From assembly GCA_030268105.1 (NCBI GenBank), contig BSDZ01000003.1, positions 4,092,001 to 4,156,000 on the forward strand: a stretch of DNA of 64,000 nucleotides, given 5' to 3'. This document shows, in pieces, positions 49,369 to 60,700 of this stretch (positions are counted from its first letter, which is position 1; each line of letters begins with the position of its first letter). The stretch is from Volvox africanus (Eukaryota; Chlorophyta; Chlorophyceae; Chlamydomonadales; Volvocaceae). Below the pieces are notes generated by a model. The model was not told where the DNA came from. It saw nothing but the letters and a program-made list of their open reading frames with translations, and did not search any database. Both the position numbers and the translations under genes were made by a program.

Positions 49369-50350
49369 CCTCTATAATTTAGATCGTGTAATTAAACACA
49401 TATCGTCAAGCATGAATAAACTTTGTGTCGTCGACAGATGAGAGACGCCGTGTCACTATAGGGATCGCAGCAATTAAGGATGCATGGTGACTCATGCCAA
49501 GAGGTAACCAGCTGCTCACCCTGGGCCCTGGCAATATCGGTATACCTGATGTGGCGGCGTAAAAGCTGATGACATTGGGCAGTCGACACTACCACGCTAT
49601 AAATAAATTATTGTTGGTTTCATGGGGGTCAACCTCTGAATTAGTTGGCACGAGCTATTACCCAATAACCCTCTTCCTCGTTGGGATATTGTATAGGCGG
49701 CCCCACCCAACAGCTTCTCACAGAATGGATCCGACTGAGAGCAGAGGATCACTGAGGACCTGGAGTAAAAAAAGGTAATGCTGCTGAAGGAAAGAGCGAC
49801 GAAGCAATGCTTGAATCGTTGCCGTCCCAGTGCCGTGATGGTGGCGGGTTGTGGTGATGAGGGTTCGGGAAAGGCGGTTCGGGTAACAATTGTTTCGTCT
49901 GAAGCATTTGTTCGTAGTCGTTCATGACTTCCACAGTCACGACGACTGTCAGGATTATCAGGAACCACCAGAAGCCCACTGCAATGAGGCACGCAGCAGC
50001 AGGCAGGGATAGGCACCGGTGCACCAGGTCAAGAGACGCAGATCAAGAGACGCCGAAAATTGCACAATGATGCAGGAGCTGCAGACCGTGCTGAATCATT
50101 CATAGACGTTCAATGAAGTCGATTATGATGATCCCGATAACGGCCTGTGTTCAAGTGACCGCGCTATGATCATGCAGACACAGACGCTTCAGCAACTGCA
50201 ATGCACACCTGTCGTCGCACATGCACATCTTTATTGCTCCCAGCCAGCCCCGGCCCTTTAACTCCCCACCACCAGCACCTGCTCCACTTACCCGCCCCTA
50301 TGGAGAGGACAAGCGGCAATAACGCCGTCCGACAATAGGGTTGCCAGAGG
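49369..50350. other. unresolved; hydrophobic minus ORF 49749-50024
   Basis: The minus ORF contains a transmembrane-like segment (GFWWFLIILTVVVTVEV) but has no ATG before it and no acceptor between the upstream stop and the segment. A minus fragment at 49525-49560 (LLRRHIRYTDIARAQ, donor gtgagc) also looks exonic. A minus-strand membrane-protein gene is possible but not demonstrated. Confidence 0.3.
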
Positions 50351-51003
50351 ATGGGACAGACGAAGATGAAGGAGCAGCAACAGGTGCAGGTGCTCAGGCA
50401 ATACTGGAAGCACCACGTAAGCGCGCAGCAGGACACCTTCCGGATCAGGCGCCTGGAGGAAGCAAGCAAGGTGTAGGTATGATGGGGGGGGGGATGGTTG
50501 ATGGAATAAAAGCAAGGCAAGGAGATGGGCGGTTGGAATGGAATGCGCTGAACACCATCAATCGTTATTTTAGAAGCAAGGGATGGGCCCATGCACGTGG
50601 CAGGGCACCCGTTCTGAAACCAGGAACTAATAGACCTGGCCATGGATACTCTACCGCCATACTGGTGTCTCTCCCGCATCTCGTACGGCAATACGAGCCA
50701 TCATCAGGTTGGGAAGGGCACATCAAGAGTACGTAATGCATACCCGCTGCTCCACCCATCTATCTGCAGAACATGCGCCGCCTGTATGTCCTGAAAGTAG
50801 CCCGCAGCCGGAAGGATCACCCGCACAAATGTAGCTCACCAGAATATGATATAATGCCAAGATGCTCGTCCATTTCTGCTTTTAAAGCCCTTTCAAATAG
50901 ATTTTTTGTAAGCGCTTTTAACTTCCCGTCTTTAGAAAAAAAACTTGTTAAATCTGTATCTTTATCTATTAACAAATCTACCGCGTGCTTTATTTTTTCT
51001 TGA
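50351..51003 (+). CDS. host coiled-coil-like gene running into the bacterial-type insert
   Basis: Exon 50351-50470 encodes MGQTKMKEQQQVQVLRQYWK and a further 20 residues (charged, helical), donor aagcaag|gtgtag. It joins in phase 0 to an exon from 50770 (acceptor ctgcag) starting NMRRLYVLKVARSRKDHPH. At about 50845 the GC-rich host sequence stops and the frame continues antisense through the AT-rich insert to TGA 51001-51003. If transcribed, the last 50 or so residues would be derived from the antisense of a transposase gene. The family of the host part is not recognised. The original 3' end may have been lost or displaced past 51262. Confidence 0.4.
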
Positions 51004-51017
51004 TCAGTCTTACTCAT
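50853..51017 (-). pseudogene. N-terminus of an IS256-family (Mutator-type) transposase, truncated
   Basis: ATG at 51017 opens MSKTDQEKIKHAVDLLIDKD, an FFSKDGKLKALTKNLFERAL stretch and KAEMDEHLGI, the pattern at the N-terminus of IS256 transposases (E-x-A-L-x-A-E-M-x-x-H-L-G-Y). The protein then leaves the family and enters host sequence, so about 55 of some 400 residues remain and the DDE catalytic domain is missing. An AGGAAT Shine-Dalgarno-like motif lies 6 nt before the ATG (51023-51028 on the minus strand), as in a bacterial gene. Codon use is AT-rich, Rickettsiales-like. Confidence 0.75.
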
Positions 51018-51080
51018 GTTTTATTCCTATTAAATTATATTATTCTTAATATAACCTATTCTAGATATTAACACACATAG

Positions 51081-51260
51081 ATGGAAAGAACCGAAATATG
51101 GGATAAAAACCGAAAAATTAAAAATTTGCTTTCTATTGAGTATGTCAAAAAGCTTCATAATAGTATTGCTTGTAGAACAATTCCTTTTCCAAGAGGGGTT
51201 ACTGCGACCTCTTTACTATTAAATCTCTATTCCCTTGGTATCCTTACTGCTTGGCTTTAG
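51081..51260 (+). CDS. 60-codon AT-rich ORF in the insert
   Basis: ATG 51081 to TAG 51258-51260 encodes MERTEIWDKNRKIKNLLSIE ... with bacterial-looking codon use. No family recognised. It is divergent to the transposase fragment with 63 bp between their start codons and may itself be truncated by the right junction. Confidence 0.4.
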   Translation: MERTEIWDKNRKIKNLLSIEYVKKLHNSIACRTIPFPRGVTATSLLLNLYSLGILTAWL

Positions 51261-51476
51261 CCGTTTTGGAATCTTTCATATATAGCCCTACTAGTGAGGG
51301 TTGCCCCATGACCAGAAGAGGAGAAGTCCTAATGAAGTAAATTGCAGCAAATGTAAATGCTGGACCTGGCGCTGTGGTGCACCCCCCCTACCCCTGACAT
51401 TGTGCTGCGCTGTTGTGAGTCCTCCATCCTTACCGGGTGGATGGGCTCATACCACAGAAAACCCTAACCCACCCAC

Positions 51477-54400
51477 TCACCACAGCCTCAGCATCCATAC
51501 TTTGTCTCGGGTGTGCCTGGGGTCCAGGGTGACCATTACCCCATCGGGTGCCAGCCAAAGTGTGGGTGGCTCCGGCTGCCGCAGGAACCGCCACTGATGC
51601 CACTTGACAGGTGTTGCCGGCATAATACCTTCCTCCTCCCCAATACCGGCGGCGACTTCACTGCAGGAGACCCCCCCGGTTCCTTCCGGGACGGCCCCGC
51701 CGTGAGCAGCAGCTATGGCCTCCTCCAGGCCCTGCCCCAGAGCCACACCACCCCCAGGTAGTCGCCTGGCGTAGCGGATAAACCCGTAGTTGCAGGCCCC
51801 GTCAATAATAAGCGAGCTGTCCGCGTGGCCGCCTGACCAGTGATCCTGGGCGCAGCGAATTCGGCGCAGGTAGCTCCAGCCGGAGGCTCGACTCCAGCCC
51901 TGGACGGCACGGCGGATGGTGCAGAAATCTCCGAGGGCTTTGCAGATCTGGTGAGGAAGGGAATGGGAAGGCGGGCGGACGGATGTGTATATAATAAACG
52001 GTGAATGGTAGCTCGCGAATGCCAGTCCGGAAACAGGGTTGCTCAAACCTTGATGACATGTTGACATCCGCTATCGTGCGAGGCCCCATCTTACTCGTCA
52101 TCACAATCTGTCTTATGACAAGAAATAAAATGCCAAGTTAGTAGAAAAGCGACGCTGCTTAGGCGGCCGCAGGTCTCAACCGGACAGCGCCTCTCGCACC
52201 GCCGCAGCTGGGCCCCTCCCGCCGGCCCCTCCCGCCAGCTTCCACAACACGCTATCCTCTATACCTCTTCGAACTCCTGCTGCGTGCAGCTCTCCACTAG
52301 GCACACCAGCGCCTCTTTGATATGCTTGTGGCGGCCCACGCGCAGGAAGCAGCGCTGCACCCACAGCCGTAGAGATGATTCGGTGGCCAGCCATACCGCC
52401 GTGTCCACCTTCGAGGAGGGGCTCATGGCCGCCAAGGCACCGCGGTTGCGCAACAGCCGCAGCAGCGCCTTGGTGTAATTAAAATTAAACCCAACCTGCA
52501 CGCGTTAAATTTGACCAAGTTTGGATCGGACTCTGCTTAAAAAGGCCTTCACAACCACATTCGGAGTTTAACCGCAACATCCCCCCCTCCCAAGGACTCT
52601 GTCCTGTCAGTTCTAGTCGGCACCTGGCTATGTACGTTATTATCTGTGAACTGTGTCGCGACAGTGAATGATGCCGTCCTAGTCCTCTGTAGCCATGCAG
52701 CCGCGCCCTGCTAATTCTGGTTTTAGCCATTGAACAGGGCACGACGAGGGTGGCCAGGAACGGCCCATGGCGAGGTAGCCGCGGATAGGTGCGGATAGAT
52801 AGGCACGCCGCCATTTGTGTGTGCGGTGGGGCTGTGGGGCGACTATACCCTATACCAGGGGCGCGTAGCCGTGCACGGATCGCAGCGCCAAAGGGTTTTA
52901 TGCCTCCATCCCATGAGGCCTGATACAGGAAACTGAGCAACCCGGTCTCTGGCCTCACCTCCAGGAATGTGAAGGGGCTGGTTGCCTGTGGAGTGGAAGC
53001 AGCAGCGTGGCGGTTGCACCAAGAAACGGCAACGGGGGTTGCGCTGGGGTGGACTATAAGACAATAAAACGGAGGACGACGTGGAAGAAAGGAGCCGTCA
53101 ACGGGAGCGGACGACGTCGATGAGAAGACCCCCTATTACGCAGACTTACTTGTCCGGGGACACAGCTGCACCCACAGAGGCAGGTTCAGCTGTGTCCCCT
53201 TGCACACGCGAGACGAGACTTGCAAAGTTGAGGTGTTAGGCCCACTGCGGTTAGTCCCTACACTGCTCGCATGCTTAGAGCCTTACAATGTGCGGGCGCA
53301 CATCCCGTCGCCCGCCCACCTCGTAGTGCTTGTGAAAGCGCGAAAACACAAATTTGAAGCCGCCCAGACCGTCTAGGAGCCCCAGCAGGTCCGCGCCCTC
53401 ATCTTGCAGGTTTGTCGCGCCGCGGTCGTAATCCGCCAGAAGCCGCAGCAGGAGCTCCTGCCCGTGCATCCACTGGAGGGTAGTGGATGTGGAGGAGGTA
53501 GGAGGGGCGAGATCATGCATACAATCAAGCAGCAGGACGGGCAACCTTGCTGGGGCTGAAGGACGGGATAGCGCCCTAATTCAAAATGTATGCATGTCCT
53601 TTCGTCTGCCAGCCAGCCAGCCAGCACGGCCCACTCATAAACACACATACACACACTGTCTGCACTGCAGTTCTTCCTCAAAGCTTCCGCGGACCCATCT
53701 CCTCTCCTGATGGCCCTGTCCTTCACAACCAACACACCACACAAGTCGCCGCCTTCCAGTCCGCCCAGATCTGCCCCGAAAATCGCACTCATTCACCATT
53801 CACCGCGTTCAGTCACCGCATTCGCCATTGGCTGATAGTTCATGGCTTATGTCTCCCGGCGTGAACCTTCCACTGGCCTCTAACACCGGCCTCTAACACC
53901 GGCCTCCCACCCCAGCCGAAGTGTCCCGTCCGCACCGACTTCCCCATCGATAAGGCTACCCGTGAAAGTACAAACGGGTGATGTTAGCTATGTTAGCTGT
54001 GACTTAGCTCATGCCCAACCAGGTAACTCATGACTACACACAAAGCACCGCAATCCTGAACGCTTTCGCTTGACCTTCGCCCCCTGCTTGCGGTTCGCGC
54101 ACTCCTCCACCAGTCCAGGGGATCGAAGTTCCGCACATCCAGCGCAGCGCCCCGACCTGGCCTCTCCCTCCCAGCTTACCAGCGTCTCCGTGCCGGTGAG
54201 CAGCCTACGGCCCCAGGACACATAGACCTGGTCGCTGGCGCCCACGTGCACGCCTTCCGTGATCCACTGGCGCACCTGCACTCGGGCTAGGACAAGGGAC
54301 TCATCTGAGATAGGAGACGCAGAGCACGAGAGGGACTAGACGACTAAGGACACCAGCGAGGGCCCTGGGTGGACGATTGAGCCAAAAGAATGTGAAAGGA

Positions 54401-57400
54401 ATCAGTGGGTGTAATATTGCTTCTCTGATTGATGGTCGGAAGAAATGACGGGAAATGGTGCACCAGTAAAGAGACCAGGGAGGGACAGCATGAACTCCAT
54501 CCTTGACAGTGGTGTGCGGAACCCAAAAAAGGTCGAAAGGACCCCGGGTCGACTTCCACCCACAGCTTTCCCTCTCACCTTGTCCGATAAGGCCTTCCGG
54601 CTGGAGAGCTCTTCCAGGATCTGCTGTGCCGCCAGCCCACGCCCCACGTGGCCCGCCACCGCCACAGCCTTGCTGCCCAGGTGGCCGTACGCAAACCCTG
54701 GTGGGCAAGTTGGCTGAGAGCCGCGTCATCAGTGACATTGTGCCGAAGCAGGTCTGGATAATTATCTCAGAGTTTTAACATGGACAGCACCTCCTGGCGT
54801 CCCCGGGATGATGCAAAGGCGGGGACACAAACACACACACACACACACGCAGTGAACTTACCCAGAGGCAAAAGGCCTGGGTTGTTGTTGGTGAGCTGTA
54901 TAAGCGCGTCCACAGCGGCCGGGCAGCAGTCAGGCTCTTGCACATAGATGCCCCCTGGTGACATGGTTGCCGGTGGATATGTAGGCAAGGAATGTCAGAA
55001 TGTCAGAATTTGGGTCGGAGAAGAGCTTCCTAAGGTGTGGCGACCAGGACCATCCAGGAACTTCGACAGAAAACACGTGATGCAGCTGATGCTCATCGAG
55101 GCAGTGCGACTGCACACATTAAGCGGGAAACACAAAGGCTCAGCAAAATGTAACCCTACCCCGACTGCCCCTAATCCGCTCCTATCCCCACCTCCATTCC
55201 AGCTCTCCTTCACGACTACCTGTCTCCAAACCCTAATGTGACCAATACAATACATCCAACAGCCCCTTCTTGTCCCCCTCAGCCGGCGGCCCCAAACCCT
55301 GCGGCCTTGCCTAGCCACTCCCTCTCCATATGCCTTTGGGACCGATGAGGCAGCGCTGGGTTTTGACGAATGCGCGCCATATCCTGCAACTCTTGAAACG
55401 GCTGAATGTTCAACGCCCTCGCTCCCCATATGCATGGCCGCACCATAGATTTTGAAAATGTCTACCACAGTGACGTATCGCAGCCACGCCTCTCGGTCCA
55501 CGAGCGCTGGCAGGTTGTCCGCCGCAACTAACAAGCCACCGCTCCCCCGTTTCATGACCTCAGCACACATCTTGGCAGGCGAACCAGACTTAGAAGCTGA
55601 GCCCGCCTGCGAACCCTCACGGACACCAGCTCTGCCTGAAGCTGAGGCTTCAGCTCCGAAAGGAAGTCGCGCCGCCTCTATAGTTGGCTGTCCCTTCGCG
55701 GCCGGGGCCTCCAAGTGATTGCTGTCATCTGTGCCCATCAAAGTACCCGAACAGCTATGCCGGCTCGCCGTGATAGCCTTGGCGTCACTGCACCTGCCGT
55801 TGCTATTATCTTCGGCCTCGGGCTCCTTGTCGCTGCCTTCCAGTGACACCTGCGTGGCCTCAATAGCCTGGCCTGTTGCGTCCACCTCGCCCTCTGCAGC
55901 TTCACCGACCTGGGCCTGCTCTCCCGCATTGCTCGGCTGCGGTGGCGGCGCAATGGCTGCCCCCGGGTCCTCCAGCAGCATAGAGGCGCCATTGAATAGC
56001 ACACAAGTTCCCGGAGCTATGCGACCCGCCTCACAAGCCTGCAGGGCAGAGAGCCAGACCGTCATCCAGCAGACCCTCTATCCACCGCCTCCTATCAGAT
56101 TACGCTCGGTCCGGGTCAGGAAGGGGCCCGGAAAGAGGCTTAAAGTTGATTGGGTGCTGGAGCAACGGCGCGTCCCAACTCGTACGGATGATTGTCGTGC
56201 CCTTGTGCATGAGCGGTTAGCGGCCCCGCAGTGGATTGCTACAATCTGTTCCGGTTGGCGGCCGTCAACTACCGCGGCCACACACCGACGCCGCCAGGAG
56301 CAGATTTACCCCATGTGATATGTTGTGATGTCCCGACATGGTAGTCATTCCCACCCCGCTTCACAACGTTAGAGAGGCTGTGCCGGGCCTCATATTCCTG
56401 TGCCCTCACATTCCTCAATATTGGTGGCCTATCCAAAGTTAGGCTGCGCGTCCTGATGTAGGCGAGGAGCCGCATGTGTTCCCCATGTCGTAATGCGTCA
56501 GTTGAGCCAAATCCAACATTAATTACATAACAGGACCCGCAATCCATTCCACCCCTACGCCCCAGGCCCTGGGTTTCCTCACCAGCTGCAGTCCATTCAG
56601 GCCGTGGAAGAAGAGTACTGCATCAAAGGAACGAGGACCTGGACCCGCCAACTTGCCCAACAAGCCGCTGCCCATGCCCGCCATGCCTTGAGACGGCGGC
56701 GCTGCGGGCGGGACCTGGCTCGGAGGCGCGGAGTGCAGGTTCGAGGTGACCTCCCGAGCCACTGCCGCCGATACCCTGTCCGCTGCCAGCGGCGCAGGCT
56801 CTGCTGCGGCTGCGGCTTTGGACGGCGGATATGAGGCCCCCTCAGTCGCGGCGGCAGCGGCAATGGCGGGTTTAGGATTGGAGGGCCGTGGCTGGTCCCC
56901 GAAGTCGATTTGTTTGGGCACGAAGCTGCAGATGGCCTATATGTGATGCACGATGCCGTAATGGGGTGGTTCGGAGCGGGAAGTACAAGCCACACATGGA
57001 CACGGTGAGAGAAGATAAGGGACGAGGTCCGTTATGAAAAAAGTCAATGGACTGCTAGGTGCTGGATGCGGCTTGAAAGTGTACTCTCGCTGTCCTCACA
57101 GCCCTTCAGCCTTACACACACCGGGTCCATTGTACTCTGAAACGCATGCTCCGAAACGCATGCTCTGAAACACATGCTTCGAAACACACATAGACGTAAC
57201 GTGCCTTGACGTGGACGCCAATTCCCGCCAGCGTGGATGCAAAGCTGCGCAAATGGGCAGCCTTGGAGTAGCCGCTCTTTATGTCCAGGAAGAGACCCCC
57301 TGGGGAGGCCATCATGGCGGTGCAGCTCTGCGCCACGTGAGGTGGCAGGTTGTAGAGCTGCTGGGCGGCCTGGAGGGAAAACACGCGGGGGGAGGGAGGG

Positions 57401-57705
57401 GGGAAGGGGAGTGGACCCGGAGCAGCGACACACATAGTTGTAGTTGATTGATATGAACGGCAGGACGGTGGTGGTCATAGAAGTCAAAATCCGATGAGTG
57501 TGTAACAATTCAGCAGAAAAAACTATCCAATACACAAACATAGAAACACATTCGTCGCCCGATTCTTTCTTGCGTGGCAGCGCATCCGCATGACATTGGC
57601 ATGTGCTGTACGACCCGCCGCAAAGGAAAACGGGATGTGGAGAGCAAGGCAGCTCAAGGATCTATAACCCATAAAGAACCCATGGAACTAATGACACGAT
57701 CACAC

Positions 57706-57790
<85 letters not shown>

Positions 57791-60700
57791 CTCGGAACTC
57801 TTCATACCGCCAACAGTTATGATCATATACACTCGACATGTTTGGCGAACCGCGTCCTTGTCAGTTAGGCGGCGCAGGCGGACGCACGAGGCGCACCTGC
57901 AGCACTGTCAACGTCTCCCAACGCAACGTCAAAACAACGGCTCCACGTCCTTGAGGCGGGAAGCCATCGCCCACAGCACCGCTAATCACCACGTGAGACA
58001 AATCGAGGATTGAGTCGCCACCAGCGGCCGCGCCGTCTCTGCCGCTGGGTATCCCCTCCTCCACGTCCTCGTACTCCCCTTCTCCATCATCTTCCTCCGC
58101 ATCCGAGTTTAACTCATCAGCGCCCTGGGCGCCGCCATCGCTTCCAGCATTGCCGCCGTGGCCGTCGGCGCTGAACCTATGGTCCCCCGCGTCGCGCTGC
58201 AACTCCAAATCTGCGATGTCCTTCAAACCCAATAACCCGCGCTCGAACATCTCAGGCAACGTGCCGTTTTGCCGCAGGCGCGGCATCGTGCTCATCTGCA
58301 CGAGCCGTCTCGCCATACTGCCGGATCTCATATGCAGCATGCTGCTGCCGCGTGACACCGGCGGTCGCTGAGGCGTCGGCGCCGCCGGTCCTGGAGCTGT
58401 GCCGGCGACGGTCCCGGGGCCCCTCAGGAAGGCCGGGAGCATCAAGACCTCCCTGACGTGCGAACCAAGGGTCACACTTCTCGATATCGACGGCCCGGTG
58501 TTACCACTCAAGTGCGATGCCCGGGAGGGCATGCCCCACCTGAGGCTCTGTGGACGCGATTCGTTGCTTTCCCCCAAAGGCCCGGGAGCTGCCAGTTCCC
58601 GCCTACTGGTTCCAACGCCCCCGGGATGGCAGGCAGCCTCATGCTCCTCCACATCTATCGACTCAACGTGGTATCCGAACCCGGCGCATGTGCTGTGGCC
58701 GGCCCGCCACATTCGCTGTGGCGACGGTGGAGCACATCTGGCCGAGCCATTCCCCTCGGCCGGCTGGCAGGAAAAGATTGAGGATCGGTGCTGCTGGCCG
58801 TTCCGCTGCTGCAGTGGGCCATGAACATGACCGGTTGCGGATGCGTGCCGGTTCCGGAGGCTGAGGGGGTTTGGCCTCTGGACCCCCCCCTCACCCAGCT
58901 GTCTGGCTGTCTGCGGCTCCTGGGGTAAAGGATGCTGCGGCATTTCTATTGGCGGTGGAGACTGAGATGATGCCGGCGGTATCGGAGGAGGAGGCGGTGG
59001 TGCTGGAGGCGGTGGTGCTGGAGGCGGTGGTGCTGGAGGCGGTGGTGCTGGAGGCGGTGGTGCTGGAGGCGGTGTGGCCGCAGGGTTGGTTCCTTCTGCT
59101 GCCATGCTGCCGCCGGCGGGATTCCCCGTGGTTACCTTGTCCAGACTTCCCCCTTGGAAGGCGCGGACCTGCTTACGCGGTCTGAGGGCAGAGGTCAACG
59201 TGATGGTGCCCTTGGACCGCCCCTCCAGCCCATGCAGCGGCACCAACGCGCGGGCCACCGGCGAGGGGGATGCGAACATGTTATAGACCTGCACCATGAG
59301 GTGGGAGCGATCACAGCGACGAGGGTGCGATGAGGATATCACGATGTATCACCGTCCGGTTGCATCCTTTGCTTCCTCCCCTTAAAAATAAGGGCTATTT
59401 GCTAGCGCGCTCGCCTCTCCTAGGAAAGCAGTTTGCCAATTGTCAGGTCCCAACTGCTGTTCAACTCCATTCAGATGTTATTCCCTACAGAAGTAGTCCC
59501 CCTCCAACCGCCTCACCTCCAATAGAACAAAGCTCCGGCCTAGGTCCCCAGCCTCCACTGGGTAAAGCGTCGCCGAGCCAGAGCCACGAGGTGTGCCGCC
59601 ATGCGATGCTGCGCTGCCCTCCTGCGCCGGCGCCGCAGCGGGGCCCTCCAGATCCAAGCAAGTGTATTCATTCGCGCGCTTAGCTGGCCTCGGCAGTTTC
59701 ATTGCCCTATCCGACGCGGCCGCCGGCGGCAAGGCTGCTGCTCCGCTTTCCGCTGCCTTCACCTCTGCCATCGCTGACGGCGCGTCGGCACTCTCAAGTT
59801 CCACTTCCCCAAACTTACGCAACCATAAAGGGGTGTGCGTGTGCGTGTTCCCCACGACTTTGACTCGGACTGCCAGCCAGTCCACGTTGGGCAGATCAAA
59901 GGAGGCAGCCGCGGCGGAGGTGTACGGCCGTGTGGGAGGCCGGATACGCAGCGACGCGATGCCCACGCTCAGGTAGCTCTGCAACGTGGGGCACGTGGCC
60001 CCATCATCGTACGATATCAGCGGAGCACCGACGGCGCCGCTCCTGGGTGGTCCCCACAGCGGCAGCGGATGCTGCGCGCGGCCCAGGACCGCGAGGTTGA
60101 GCGCAGTGGCGAAGTCAACCAGCCATCTGGAGGGACTTATGCCATGCATGCGGTTGTGGCGGCGGCCCATGGACTTGGCCACCGTGTGGCACCGTAGCGC
60201 CATGGCAATGGCCTGCTGGACGAGGTCCCTCGCGGAACCGTGGTCCACAACCGCTTGAGAGAGATCTGGGTTTTAGGATTTTAGGGTTCCAGGGTGTAAG
60301 GTTTTAAGGTTTAGGATTGGTTTTAGGTACAACAAACGGCGTAACAGAGAGGTTAATTTTGGAGTGGAGCTGGAGACTTTGGAGCTGAAGGATTGGGAAG
60401 CACGTGCCACAGAATCTGACACCTACAGCTTTGGATATCAGGCCAACGGTGGGATGGCGCCTTCCGCGGCTCATGTCCATGCAGGCCCTATCCCTCCTCC
60501 CAAATGGCCGCATTCATATTGCACCCAATCGATCTCGTCGTAATTATATGGCACTGTCACTCCAAACAACATACATATTATATACTCACATATTGTATAC
60601 TCACATATTATATACATACATATTAAGCACCGTGTCCCGGCCCAACAGCCAGTCCCAGCCGTGGCAAATTTCGGCACTAGCGGTCTGTGCTGGCGAGCTT

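Larger units (their letters stand above)
50846..51262. mobile_element. AT-rich bacterial-type insertion
   Basis: About 420 bp with a composition sharply different from both flanks (long A/T runs against GC-rich exons). It contains the start of an IS256-family transposase gene on - and a 60-codon ORF on +. Left boundary lies about 50840-50853, right boundary about 51262-51300. No terminal inverted repeats or target duplication were recognised. Either an integrated fragment of bacterial DNA or a chimeric assembly join. Confidence 0.7.

Noticed and set aside
55452..56318. plus-strand ORFs of 88 and 199 aa
   Set aside because: Antisense shadows of the minus-strand exon starting 56038.
56583..56936. 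FFHGLNG as a lipase/SERAC1 nucleophile region
   Set aside because: No GxSxG or following Asp/His triad in the next exons; kept only as a core motif of an unknown protein.
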